A stretch of 64,000 bases of DNA from Nymphaea colorata (GCF_008831285.2 NC_045147.1:14486854-14550853); one strand, 5' to 3'; positions 11,433 through 23,460 are shown, counted from the first letter of the stretch. Translations and numbers: made by a program. The notes: generated by a model not told the origin, from the letters alone.

Positions 11433-12294
11433 ATGTAATAGTTATTTCTTCATTTTTTAAAAATCTTAAAATTTAAAGTATTAATGCCCTTCAACTAGAT
11501 AGTTGAAAATTCTTGGAAGTTTGCTTCATTGAAAATGATAAAATGCACAAAATGACATTTTTCTTTTTAATTAGGCCGCGTTTTGACTAGGTTTGATTAT
11601 TAGATAATTCATCTTGTTTTTTCTTATTAAAAAAGGGAGAAACGTGGACACCTTTTCCCAGGCTTAGTTATTTTAAAACCAGATGGACAAAGGAATAACT
11701 GAAATCGAGTGGACATACATTTCAGAAAAGGTCATCTTAAAGCACATGCAATATTCCCTTTCGCGTGTGTTTGATGGTAGGGATAAGCTTCAGCCAAGTT
11801 TCACTCGGGGTGAAAGTGGTTTAACTTTCATCAAGAGACATTGCGTTTCGTATAAAATTTCACCTCCAAATGAAGAACAAGTTTGTCTCCTGAGTTTCCT
11901 GGTGTTCCATTAATTTTCACCTTGGTGAACTTCGCTTCAGCTAATTCATTCCCTTGTTCAAACATATCAAAGTTTAACTCTGCGTTTTAGATAAGTTTTA
12001 ACAGGGACAAACCATTCGGGGTAATATACAGTTTTCCAGATATCGTATTCTTTTAATGACACACCAGTTTTCATTTTATATGCGCCATGTTGCAGTTCTT
12101 TTAGAAGATTGGGACAAGAAACATGTGGATCGTCAGCACATGCTCTTCCTTTTAAAAGTGATATACTTCTAAGGCAACACTGTTTGTTGGGGCCATGTTG
12201 ATGCGTCATACTTGCACCGAGTAGAGATACTTTGGGTTGTAAAAGTGAAGTTGCACTATCTGATTGTATATTTTCTTCTTTGCACTTCATTCTA

Positions 12295-12911
12295 TAGGGG
12301 TGTGCACATAACCAGCTTGGTTTTTCGCGAATGCTTTATAATGGGACATGCAAACCGTCACAGCCAGCAAATAGGGCCACGTCGAGCCCGAGTTCAGTTA
12401 GCTCAAGCTCTACTCGACTAATAAAACCTAACAGCTCGAGCTCGACTCGGCAGTTACGTATTGAGCTCGAGCTTGAGTTGATTAAGACTCGACAAACTCG
12501 TTTGAATAGAATTGATATTCATCGTTACGTGTTGAGCTCGAGCTCAACTTGATTATGGCTCGACTAACCCGTTTGAATAGAATGTATATTCATCATTACA
12601 TGTTGAGCTCAAGCTCGACTTGGTTAACGCTCGACAAACTCGTAAACTCGTTTAAATATATCGACTTGATTAAGACTCGGCAAACTCGATTAAGGTTTTA
12701 ACTCGACTCAACAGTTACATGTTGAGCTCGAACTCAACTCGATTATTTAAACGAGTCGACTCATGAACTTGAACTCAACTCGTTAAGCAAATGACTCGGC
12801 TCGAACTCTTTCATCAGTTGAGCTTTAACGAGTCGAGGTCGAGTAGTTCGACTTGTTAAGCAAATGACTCGGCTCGAACTCGTTCACGAGTCGACTCGTT
12901 GTTCACCCCTA
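12295..12911. mobile_element. MITE-like element with TAGGGGTG ends and CTCGAGCTCGA-rich core
   Basis: The element opens TAGGGGTGTGCAC and closes GTTCACCCCTA, an 8-bp perfect inverted terminal repeat. CTA lies on both sides (12292-12294 and 12912-12914) as a possible target duplication. The core is built of GAGCTCGAGCTCGAC-type words and a 71-bp tandem repeat. It resembles a common dispersed plant repeat class with a hAT-like terminus (from memory). A hAT element should have an 8-bp duplication, which I do not see. Confidence 0.6.
12461..12673. repeat. 71-bp tandem repeat, about three units
   Basis: TTGAGCTC starts recur at 12461, 12532 and 12603, an exact 71-bp spacing. Each unit carries GAGCTCxAGCT, a GATTA/GGTTA word, CTCGAC(A/T)AAC(T/C)CG, and in the first two units TTTGAATAGAAT and ATATTCATC. 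It then decays into irregular copies to about 12900. Confidence 0.85.
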
Positions 12912-13542
12912 CTAGCAGGTGATTGGAGGTTTGACTGCTACCATGGTTCAAATTTCATAAGCTAAAGAAGGTCCTTATCCTTCATGGCTACCATGGTCCA
13001 TACTATGGTTCTATATGCGTTTCTGGGTGATACACAATGTCCGTTTCCTTGTGCAAGAAAATTGACACAAGTTTAATGCGTATTGACTTTGGAGCTTCAT
13101 TTTTCAAAGAAAACAAAATGTGTGGCCAGCTATTTTTTCAAAAACCTAAATGAGTGACGACTTGCCGGAACTGTAACTGAACTATCAGTGTGAATGCCAT
13201 TTTGATGAAAACAACTAAAAAACGATGAAGATTTGAGAAGAATACGCACAACTAAAAATGACCAGATCTTGAAGATAAAGAACGCCATGGCTGATGGCTC
13301 CTCTTCACATTACGGTGAAAAAGAAATTATATGTATATTTTGAAATTTTTTTAATCTGGCCCATGTAAAAATTTTAAAAAATATTATTCTACTCCTATAC
13401 AAATTTTGAAAATACAATTCACGACAGAAAGTAATGCAGGTGTTTAGTTAGGTGATCAGTATTTTTGTTTTGCTCTATGGAATGGGTTTTAGTTCATTTT
13501 TCAAAGAATCACCTAACTTGGTGGGACACTATTGGACTCGTT

Positions 13543-13545
<3 letters not shown>

Positions 13546-13609
<64 letters not shown>
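13546..13609. repeat. (TA)n microsatellite, 64 bp
   Basis: Pure TA/AT. It generates spurious Ile-Tyr open frames on both strands. Confidence 0.95.
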
Positions 13610-13615
<6 letters not shown>

Positions 13616-13837
13616 TATAGAAATGGAGACACGGAAGAAGAAACCAATGGAAGGCGTCCCGATATACAAGTGGCTGGTGATGAAGACGATGTTCGCAAAG
13701 CAGAGAATTTTAAAGCCCAAGAAATCTCCAACTGTTTTACACTAGAATACTCCATTGACAACCGTGGTTATCTTCGCCAATCCTTTTCAAATACATCTCT
13801 GAATTCTTGGCAATTGAAAATGAATCCGGGCCGAGGC

Positions 13838-13991
13838 AAGTGTGGGCTACTGCCCACACGGACCCCAAAACGTTTTTATTTTTATATTAATATTTACGAG
13901 TAATTTTTACATTAAAATTTATTGGTACTTAATAAAAATTTGAAATTTGGTACCTGTTACCTTTTAGTCATAATTTTCTAGCTCCACCCCT
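13838..13991. repeat. Dispersed repeat with GTGTGGGC/GCCCACAC palindrome
   Basis: GTGTGGGCTACTGCCCACAC (13840-13859) is an 8-bp inverted repeat with a 4-bp loop. AT-rich DNA follows and then TTTTCTAGCTCCACCCC. A second copy at about 61190-61415 has the same palindrome at one end and TAGCTCCAC at the other; a fragment lies at about 52840-52870. It is probably a non-autonomous transposon end; class unknown. Confidence 0.5.
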
Positions 13992-14932
13992 AAAATGAAT
14001 CTTCTACTTGCCTTTGACACCTTCGTTTCTTTCGAGCTTCTTTCTAGCCTTTTAAGTGTACTTTTCTGCTTTATAAGTGTTAAATTCTTCAATCAAAAAA
14101 CCTTTTTTTTTTTTTTCCATTGTTTCTTTATGTTCATATTCACATCTTCTTCTGTCATTGTACACTGCAGCCCTTGCGGGCTTAAAATGAGAGATTTAAT
14201 AATGTGAGGGCAGAGTTAAAAAATTTTGTCTATAGGGCACTAAATATATAAGTAATAAATTTTCAATTGGTTTTGGGATAGTGACCCGAGCCTCGTGGGA
14301 CTGATCCATATTATTAAACTTAAATATACTCAAATCCAATCATTAAAAACAAGGTTTTAAATGCCTCATGAGCTAGATAGGTGAAGAATAATGTGGCTTT
14401 TTTTGGCACTATAAAATATTTGAGTGGAAAAGGTGCAGCATAAATTCCACAAACATCACTTATGAAGTTCTTTTCTGGTTGCCTACTTTGATAGGTAGAT
14501 TGAAAATAATGGAAACAGGAAACAAAAGTGGGTATCACATCAAATGCTCTCAGTGCTTATCCCTGATCCAAGTATTCACATTAATTTTCAGCTTCGTCTT
14601 ATGAGTTTGGATCTCTCTTTTCTTTGAATTGTATCCACAATTTCACTAGTCTCCATTGAATAAAAATAAATTAGAAAAAAATTGAACAGATTGAGCACTC
14701 ATTTGAAAAGATGATTACTCTGCATAAGTAAAAAAAAAAAAAAATTATTGAGGACATATTATATTTATTGCTCCTCCACTGGTAGAAGTCAAAACACTCT
14801 CTACTTGCATACAGATTAACATCTTGAATTAATTTTGAAATTCGTAAAATCGAAAAATAGATCTATACCTATTGACACATAGCAACACATATGGGCTCAT
14901 ATGAAAAGACATATTGCCCACAGGAATGGAAT

Positions 14933-15025
14933 ATGGGCGAGTAGGAGGTTGACGACCCACCACCCAAAAGGAAAAGGCCGGAAGGCCTCCCTCCATTCCC
15001 CATGCCCTCCGGGGTCTTGAGTTGT
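14933..15025 (-). mobile_element. Truncated copy of the SINE family
   Basis: GGGCGAGTAGGAGG, GGCCGGAAGGCCTCCCTCC, ATTCCCCATGCCCTCCGGGG and TCTTGAGTTG follow the same order as the 3' half of the SINE at 11190-11432 (GGGTGAGCAAGG, AGTCCGAAGGCC, CCCCATTCCCCC, GTTCTGAGCTG). The tRNA-like 5' half is missing, which fits 5' truncation of a minus-strand insertion. Confidence 0.55.
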
Positions 15026-16132
15026 TTTGGAAATATTCCAATTATACAAAACACTAACTAATTAACCATGTTTTGGCTATTTGAATAACTATGTATAAAC
15101 ACATAAATTTAAATAACAGATGTAGTACTTCTTTGAGATTTCTTTGATGCACCGTGTTTGTTATGAGCTTTCGTGAAAGGTCAGATCGACGAACGTTGGT
15201 GTGGTCTTTTGTGGAAGTTTGATGACATTGTGCTTCTTTTCAGCTGAAAATTTATTCAGGTAAGTGGGAGCATGTTTCGCCACACCCCTATGGTCCAGGA
15301 CAGCGTTTGTGTTGGTGTTTGTTGACGAAAACCATATGGTACCTTATTCGTCCCCATATGATATAAAAGACATATTGCCCACAGGAATGGAATGGACAAT
15401 ATGTCATTTTCATGTCACTACCAGATAAGTTGTCTCTTATGACCAACTAAAATTCTATATATATTAGAAAGCTGGAGATTTTTTTAAGTAGATTTTGATG
15501 GAGCTAGGACCCCTCCTTTTATTAGTCAAGAGAGAGAGAGAGAGAGAGCAAAAACAAAGGAGATTTTGAGGAGATAAAATTACATGAGAGTTTTAAAAAT
15601 ATAAATGTATATATGTTGTTGAAATGTCTACCAATGTATAATTCTACTGCTTGGGCGCATAAACTGGATTTCTTTATCCAAAAAAATTTAAAGACCGTTT
15701 GCCTTCTGAAAGCTTATGAAATCTCATCTACATGTTGAACTTCAGTGTTTATTTTAATGCTATAGATTTAGCAATCTCATCTACGTTCATGGGAAGCGTA
15801 TCGGTGGAGGCATGTCTGTCAGTTTATTTTTAAAAAGTAATTTGTAATCACCAATGTCCTTACTCTTGGTGCCGGTTTTACTACTGGATGCTCTCAACTT
15901 TTTTGTCTTTTTGGGTCTCAAAGAATGAAAATACATTGAGTGAGTAGGAAGACCTAGTGCCGAGTAAAGAGCCAAAGTTTTCACTCAATCTCTTGGCGTC
16001 GTAACATATATTCGAGATTTTCGATTCCTTGAGGTGCTACCATAAGATATGATACGATAATTAACACATAATTGGGAAGCATTTGTACAGTATTGATATT
16101 GCTAGTAACACATAATTAAGGGATCAAGAGCA

Positions 16133-16190
16133 AGAGCATTTTCTTACAAAGTTAGTTTCTTAGAGCATTTTCTTACAAAGTTAGTTTCTT
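16133..16190. repeat. 29-bp perfect tandem duplication
   Basis: The unit starting AGAGCATTTTCTTACAAAG and ending TTAGTTTCTT occurs at 16133-16161 and 16162-16190 without a mismatch. It looks recent. Confidence 0.9.
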
Positions 16191-16413
16191 ACCTTTGCTA
16201 AAAGTACACCAATTTGTATAGAGTTTAAAGGACCTGTATTTACTTTTTGTTATTTAATTGCCTTAAAGATGATGGAAGGAAAAGATAAGTTAAACACCAT
16301 CTTAACCAGTAAAAGAATGTGCTTCTACCGTCGAAAGTGCATTTAATGACGAGCAAAATGGAGAAAGCATACATATTATTTGAGATTGGATTTTGAAAAA
16401 AAAAATCCATCAA

Positions 16414-16416
<3 letters not shown>

Positions 16417-16484
<68 letters not shown>
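16417..16484. repeat. Compound (AT)n(AG)n microsatellite
   Basis: AT run 16417-16454, switching directly to an AG run 16455-16484. Confidence 0.95.
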
Positions 16485-16488
<4 letters not shown>

Positions 16489-17616
16489 CTGGCCAACCCT
16501 CAGCAATTTGACCATACCCATTGTGGTTGGATAAAACTAACTCGTAGAGTGTTTTTAAATATCAAAAACCAACAGTTTATATTCATATTATTATAAAATC
16601 CCCTTTATTCTCTTTATTTTGATAATTTTTTTTTCCCAGGCATGTGGATTTGGGCGCACGTGGTTGGATTGCCGAAGAAGGACCATACTTGTGCCAGGGG
16701 TAGAGCTTGGATTTTTTGCAAGGGGCGGATCAAATAGTCCAACCTCAGATTTGAATAGAGTCAAATTGAATCAGAACCTAAAAAATGCATTGCACAACTA
16801 AATTTTTTCAATGTATTTTTTTTTTCCAATTAGTTGAGGTGGCGCCATGGCCTAAGTGGCCCACCCCATCCCTCCGCCCCTGCTTGCGCCTGAATGCATG
16901 CATGAGCACGAATCTGCTGGTGGATTTCAAAGGTTTTTAATGACTATGTGGAGATTAACAAGCCTAATTAATTTCCCTTTGTTCGAAACACGCACAGTTG
17001 TTTGGAGTGGATTTCCACAGCAGGACGAATAATTCGATCTGCTAAATCTTTCCTCCCTTTTTCCTTCCATTCCAGTAAAAACCAAGCCGAATCTTGGCAA
17101 CGTCATCAAATACGGTCTATCCTTACGGGAATCACTGGTGCGATTTGGCTGATATGTAGTTGAGTCTTGTCAAACAAAAGCCTAATAGTTCTGACATCAG
17201 ATATCCAGATTGAATAGGGTCTAAGCAGATCTGATTTTTAAAATCCTTCTTCTTCTTTTTTTTCAATCTTGTTCTATTGCTTGAACGATGGATTTTTACC
17301 TGCTTCACTGGATTTTGCTAAGTTAAGTTTGACTGATGTGCAAATCTAGAACCCTTTGTGAGACGCAATTAAGATCTGGATCTAAAACCGATAATCAAGT
17401 CGATCATGAAACATGCCACCATACTAAGTTCAGATTAGAGAATTATATAAGGGGTTGTTTGATTACTCTGGATTTAAAATATATGAATCTTTTGCTTTTG
17501 ATGATATGACAAAAGATCAATGGTAAAATCCACGATTCATTAAAACTAAGGATCTTAAGTCAGACCTAAGATTCACATTTTAAGAAATTTGTTTTACTTC
17601 TTTGCATTGAGAAAAT

Positions 17617-17672
17617 GTCAGATTCAAAGATTATAAGGCAGAGGGTCAGATTCAAAGAGCATAAGGCAGAGG
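17617..17672. repeat. 28-bp tandem duplication
   Basis: GTCAGATTCAAAGA(T/G) followed by (T/C)ATAAGGCAGAGG occurs twice in a row with two differences. A third start (GTCAGATCTTAAATTC) follows and decays. Confidence 0.85.
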
Positions 17673-19039
17673 GTCAGATCTTAAATTCATGGTTCTCAAA
17701 TCTCTGAGGATTTCAAATCCAAGGCTATCAAATGCCTGCTAAAGGCAACACTAAGTCTAGATCAGACCAGATTAAGCAGATTATCGGATAATAAGGATCC
17801 AAATTTGGGCCAAACATGGAACTTCAAACAGATGTCTAAAGATTGGCGCTTGAATATTGCTGAACTGTAAACCAGATCCACAGTTGCATTATTGTTCAAA
17901 ACCTACTTCCTTTGCTCAGTCAGACTGGATATTGGATCCAAATCTGAATCCTTGACATCCCCAATGTGGTAACGTCACTGCAGTGACGGTCCGGGTCTTA
18001 AACTGATAATGAGGTTGGATCTGTGTCCAGCTCTATGAGATCCGGGTCCATGCCCCAGAGTTTTCGATTACGAATCAGCCATGAGTCTTGCGACCACGCC
18101 TTTGCCCGCTCACAAGAGAATTGGCAGCACCTTTTAGTGCCCTTTAGCCAGAAATTTCTTGTTCCGCCTCTTTGTCACTAAATTGTGACGAAGATTCGGA
18201 TTTTCCTTATGTGGATTGGCTCTAACAAGCATTACACAAAGATCACCTGTGTTTTGAAAGTATTTTGGTGCACTTCCCTTATTGGAACAGTCAAATTGAT
18301 TATGGATGACCCACCTTTAGATTGAACTTTGCTAAGGTGCCATTACTGTTTCAAAAGAAAACAAGTTATCAAATCAAGATGTCATTTGCAATATAGACCA
18401 CTAATAGTGCTGTGTGGTTTATACCCAACAAAAATATACTCTTCCCTACATGTTTTTTCTTTCATTTGTAGGGGATTGTGGGCAAGAATAAGGAAAATGC
18501 ATGCTTATCTTGAACTCAGGTACTTTAATTTAAAATATGATCAACAAATGATAAAGCCAAACCAAGATCTAGTCAACCATCTTATGATTAAGTTCATTGG
18601 GTGAATTAGCATTACTTTTTTTCTCCCTGTTTTCTGTTTAAAAAGAGAAACACCCAACATGGCAAATATTTTCTAATCTAAAAAGTGCTCATTTACTGTG
18701 TTTCTCTTACGTCTGAGAAGCATCAGGGCTCCTGTTTTTGCCTTTTTTATTACTTCATCCTTGCGGCAAGGGACGTGCATCCTGGGCATCGAATATTAAT
18801 GTGCTTCTACTTATATACATAAAGGTATAGCCTTAGTTATCGCTTTCTGGGTATCGAATTTTAGAGTTGGTTGATTTTATATATGTAAAGTTAAGCACCT
18901 GGATAGGTTCCAAATCCACATGGTCAGTTTCTTTCTTTTATTTACAATGAATGACCAATGCCCAATTTTATCATCTTGAGCATGTAATGGATATGAAGAA
19001 CATTGGAAGAGAACATAAGCTCCAAACTAACATCTTTAA

Positions 19040-19205
19040 TACCGTGTTTGGCAGCAGTAACACATTGCTATTATCACATGAACCTTCTCCAAAAAAATGA
19101 AGCAGATTTACGGAACACTTGTTATGGTGTCCTGTGAATTTGTCTCATTTTTTGCGACAGGTTCATGAAATAGTGACAACGTGTTACTTTTGTCAAACAG
19201 CCCCT
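19040..19205. mobile_element. MITE with ~43-bp terminal inverted repeats
   Basis: The left end (about 19040-19085) reads TACCGTGTTTGGCAGCAG, then TAACACATTGCTATTATCAC and ATGAACC. The right end (19161-19205), reverse-complemented, reads AGGGGCTGTTTGACAAAAG, then TAACACGTTGTCACTATTTC and ATGAACC. Flanking TAA (19037-19039 and 19206-19208) fits a 3-bp target duplication. The element is 166 bp and noncoding. Confidence 0.75.
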
Positions 19206-19206
19206 T

Positions 19207-19352
19207 AAGAGTTGTCTAGAAACGTTATTGTTTCATTCATCTGCTCTAAAAAATGGAGCAAATTTATGGAACACTTTTGAAAGTATCTAATGAATCTAAC
19301 CGACTTTTAAGTTAGGCACATGGGATAGTAACATAATATTACTGTTTTCATG
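19207..19352. mobile_element. Second, diverged copy of the same MITE family
   Basis: The interior words GCTCTAAAAAATGGAGCA, AATTTATGGAACACTTTT and TCTAATGAATCT line up with TCTCCAAAAAAATGAAGCA, GATTTACGGAACACTTG and TCCTGTGAATTTG of the element immediately to its left. The ends are degraded. The two form a head-to-tail array. Confidence 0.55.
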
Positions 19353-19874
19353 CAGCGTAGGTTTTCATTTCAAAAGATGTAACGCAGAAAATCCCTAAAA
19401 AGTGAACAACTTGAAATGACTTTGCTTTTAGCAGCAACTTTGAGTTTTATGGTTAGTTTGCTTTCTGTTCCTTCCTTTTCACAATGTCAAAGCAAACATG
19501 GTCAATGGTTTCTTATTCAGGTCAATGGGAGCTGTGTATGTCAGAGTTCAGCTTAAGGCATTCAAGTTGAAGAAGGTCATCCTTATTAGCCGTGGCGGAG
19601 CTCGCTGTGGCTCTTGTAGGTAGTTGCTCACACCAGTCCTTAAAATGTGTTTATTTATGTATTGATATTTCATTTTTTTTATTGTTTTTACATATGAGTG
19701 CTCCTTAGAGTTTGAAACTTAAACTAATAGTGCCCCTTAACCAAAACTTTATGGTTTCACCACTGCTTATTAGCATGACCTAAGTGGGGAATGTTTAATC
19801 TGATTAGCTTTATGGGAAAGGGAAAAAATGAAAGATCTTGTTGGTACCTGCTTTAAGAAACAGTTAGGTTTAGC

Positions 19875-20040
19875 CTCAGAGGGTTTGGCATATCTAGTTA
19901 AACCAATAACTGGTAGAAGGTGGTCCTTAGTTTGATTCTCATGGGCATCAACTTACTACACTAGCCAATGCAATCCTAGACTATAGGAGCAAGGGGAATG
20001 GAGAGTCTTGGCTTCTTGTTCTTCACCGGAGCACTTCTTA
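19875..20040 (+). mobile_element. Possible SINE fragment, plus orientation
   Basis: GGCATATCTAGTTAAACCAA could be a box A region, and GGTCCTTAGTTTGATTCTC resembles the box B of the SINE at 11190 (GGTCTTTAGTTCGATTC). GAGCAAGGGGAATGGAGAG follows. No target duplication or A tail was found, so this is tentative. Confidence 0.35.
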
Positions 20041-20070
20041 TCAAATATATGTAAATCAAACTTAATTAAG

Positions 20071-20307
20071 TTTTGGGTAAGCGAGAGGGTTATGCCACTG
20101 CCCAAACGAGAGCAGATGCCTTCTTCTTCCCTTTGCTCTCAAGGTTTAGAGTTGTGTCGGCATCAGGTGGTAAGATCTCTGTGTGCTTCAACTTGCATGT
20201 AAAATCTACCTCCTTACATTATAGGAGTATAGCCTCTCAGGGGTTAGAACTGGAGATGTGCCTCCTTGGGCCCTAAGTCTGCTCGTTTGAGCTATGCCCA
20301 CTGGGGC
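20071..20307 (-). mobile_element. tRNA-derived SINE with perfect 18-bp target duplication
   Basis: AAATCAAACTTAATTAAG occurs at 20053-20070 and 20308-20325 and brackets 237 bp. The insert starts TTTTGGGTAAGCGAGAGG (tail side) and ends GAGCTATGCCCACTGGGGC. Read on the minus strand this is the tRNA-like head GGGCATAGCTCAAACGAGC. It shares GTGTCGGCATCAG and GTGCTTCAACTTGCATGT with the 11190-11432 element, so both belong to one family. Confidence 0.85.
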
Positions 20308-20712
20308 AAATCAAACTTAATTAAGCTAAACTATGTTCATTAAAACAACAAACTCTTCCATAACTCAAAATCATATGCCAACGATTTTGATCAACAATCT
20401 ACACAAAAAATGACGGTACCATGTGTAAAAGTTGACTCCACTTTGCGCCTTTTTGCCAAAGCAATTATTCCACACCTCACAAAGACAAATCTGTTCCTTG
20501 TGACGTAAACTACGCAATCAATTCGATCTTTCATCATTCAAAGTGAGTCAAACTTCATAAAAGCTTCTTTTTTTTCAAGGCTTTCAGGCATGCTATCCAT
20601 CCCTGAACATCAATTTCAACCCTTGTAATTAATACAAGGCACTTTCTTGAATTATCCAAAGGAGAAGATCTTCTAAATTGAGTTTTGTGATTCTCTCTCT
20701 CTCTCTCGTTCC

Positions 20713-20716
<4 letters not shown>

Positions 20717-20775
<59 letters not shown>
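20717..20775. repeat. (TA)n microsatellite
   Basis: About 29 TA units, preceded by a short CT run at about 20693-20707. Confidence 0.95.
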
Positions 20776-20777
<2 letters not shown>

Positions 20778-21988
20778 TGATCAACTTGTGGGGATCAAAC
20801 GAAAATTCTCTCCTTTTGTACCTGAGATGGTAAATATAATTAAGAAATAGAGCAAATTAAATGCGGATGATGAAAGGTCCATTCTTGTGCTACCTTTTTA
20901 TTAAAATAAAGAACAACCACCGGGTTTCTTGGTTTGATGGTAGTGGCGAAACTAATTTATTTTTCATTGGAGGCCCCAATCCGTGCTTTAAACGAAAACT
21001 CGAAGGCCCTCCACTTAGAAACCTACAGTCTTGTAAAGATGAAGCGTTGTTCCGTCCAGTTGTTAGATAATTGAGCAGTAAAGCTGAAGGATATAATTCA
21101 ACAGTGCAGTTAAAATTTATTATGACACGTAATGGTAAAGAAAAATCGGAAAAAGAAAAGTAAAGAAAGAATTATTCTCCAACTGCGTCCATCAATGGAT
21201 TGAGAACAAAGAGGAAGCCACTAATCTCCACAGAGCAGATTGTCTTTAGCTTTAGTTTAGATTGGATGGAATGTAATTTATAGGAGTTCTACGTAGTTCG
21301 TTTTAGTTGTTGTTTTTGAAGATTTTTCGAAGATCTAATTATGAAAACTTTTTTATATTTACTCAAAAAAACTGTATTAAGGTAGGAAGACTTCATTGCT
21401 CCCCAGAATTTTACTTACTGTAGTTGGCGTTACTCTTTTAGACCATAAACGGTGACCTGCATGGCACTCAAGTTGAATGGTATACTACGAGACCACTTCT
21501 GAAAATAGCCGTAGACCTTAGCAGCAGAAGGAAAGGGGTGGCTTTCGCCTCTCACATACCGCCACAACTCGGTGTACGATAATCAAGACGCAATACATGT
21601 AGCCGAAATTTTTGGAAGTCTTTTAAGTCATAAAATCTTGTATATAGGTCTACCCAAGGCATTGTAGGATGAATTTCTTAGATCTGAAGCCGATCTGGAG
21701 TGGAATTAAGAAAACAGAGGAAATTCAGCAATGCAGATCATAGATCCAAGAGCAGCCATCAGAATCTGGATCTAAACCAAACAAGCTCATCAATGGCCAA
21801 GGTTCAAATTGGTTCTCGCTTTGCCACTCCACCATCTCGCTCCATGCTCCCAACAGAAGAAAAATACCTAAAAAGGGCTTCTTAGCTTATAGATTTGCCA
21901 AAGAAAGCTTTAACGCTGCCTGATCTACACACCAACTTGTGTGTTCCGAAAGAACCAGTGCCAAAGCCGCATTATGACTGGTGTGGGT

Positions 21989-21991
<3 letters not shown>

Positions 21992-22077
<86 letters not shown>
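21992..22077. repeat. (TA)n microsatellite, 86 bp
   Basis: Pure TA, about 43 units. Confidence 0.95.
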
Positions 22078-23460
22078 TAAGATATGAGTATTTTTAAACA
22101 AGTGCTCCTCCAACCCATTTCTTTGGCTCTGCGCCACTAGAAGGAACATTGGGTGGCGTCTTCCACCGCCACCATATCATGACGTACGCTCAATCAGACA
22201 TATGCTGCCTGCCACCATTTCTTTTCTTCACCTTTGCTTTGGAAAAACGAGTTTAGTTCTCTGCTAAAATCATTCTGTTGACTACATAGAGAGCCATTTG
22301 TATCTCTGTCAAAGAAAGCAAGTTGCCGACCGACTCTGAGAGAAAGGAGAAGGCTTCGTCTCTCACCCTTACATGAGATGAAATCTTTGCCCTATTTTTA
22401 ATTGATATTTTAAGCATCAACTTTCTCTGGTGTGTTCCGGCCGACCGTGTCCCATGTTCGACCATGTGAGGAGAAGAGTATTTTGATCTTTTCCAAAAGG
22501 TGCTTTTCCGGTCTCCATTTTGTCACCATAGGGTTTCTTTTTTCAAACATCAATTGTATTTCAGACACTTTAGTCCAAGAAGGAAGCATTCCCACATCAG
22601 GGCCAAAACTCAAACTCAATGTACAAATGTGTGGATCTTGCTGCTGGCATCTCTTACCCAATTTGTTATTTTGGAATTTACTTAACCTTGATTTTCAGTT
22701 GAAGTCTGGATAAGTTGGATCCAACTTTAACTTGATTTTGAACCATTTTTACCTACCATATTACATTTTAATTCAACAAATTTTCTAAAAAATATAGAGA
22801 ATGTTATTTGTTATGGTTCTCCATAGGAAGGTGCGAAAGGAGGGAGCCTCCCTATTAACATCCAAGTGGCTTAACTGAGAGTTTAAACCCCAAAAAAGGA
22901 AAAATCTTGAAACTCTTTATTGAAATTATAAAGGAAAGGAAATAATAAGTTTACAAGTATCTCTTTGAGGAACTTGCATTGAAGCTTCAAAAATTTCCTT
23001 TCCAACTAATGGGCCTCATGTTTCTTCAGCTTCTTCATACGGATTGCATGTCTCTTACAAACAAATAAGGTGTTATTTATTTGCATTTATTTTGATATTG
23101 AAACTTGATTTGAGGATGGTCGTCAGGGGAAGCTCTTATTAGCAGATGTTGGGAAAACTTGAGCGATGTATTAGAAATTCCATAAACGCATGACTTTCTC
23201 TAAAATTGGGGCAAAAGCTTGGCTCATTTAGCAGAATTCTTTTTTGCTTGTTAACTTAAGTTTTAAATAAAATATGGAGTATGCACTTTTGGAAGAAAAG
23301 CAAGCTGTCTTGTCTTGACAATTATTTGGGAAGGGGAGGAGTAACGGAGAAAGAATTGAGGAGAGTGGAGGAATCAGGCGTCTGTCACGTCCCCCTGCGT
23401 TACACCGAGGTGGAGGGGGAAGGGGAGGCCTTCTTTATTCATCGCCTCCATTACCGATCA
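22078..23460. other. Intergenic DNA upstream of MUB, no gene recognised
   Basis: Overlapping short frames at 22253-22713 on both strands have no family resemblance. The segment turns CT- and GC-richer from about 23300, as expected near the MUB promoter. Confidence 0.5.

Noticed and set aside
22253-22713. Cluster of 61-93-aa frames on both strands
   Set aside because: Mutually overlapping, no start or splice context, no recognisable motif.
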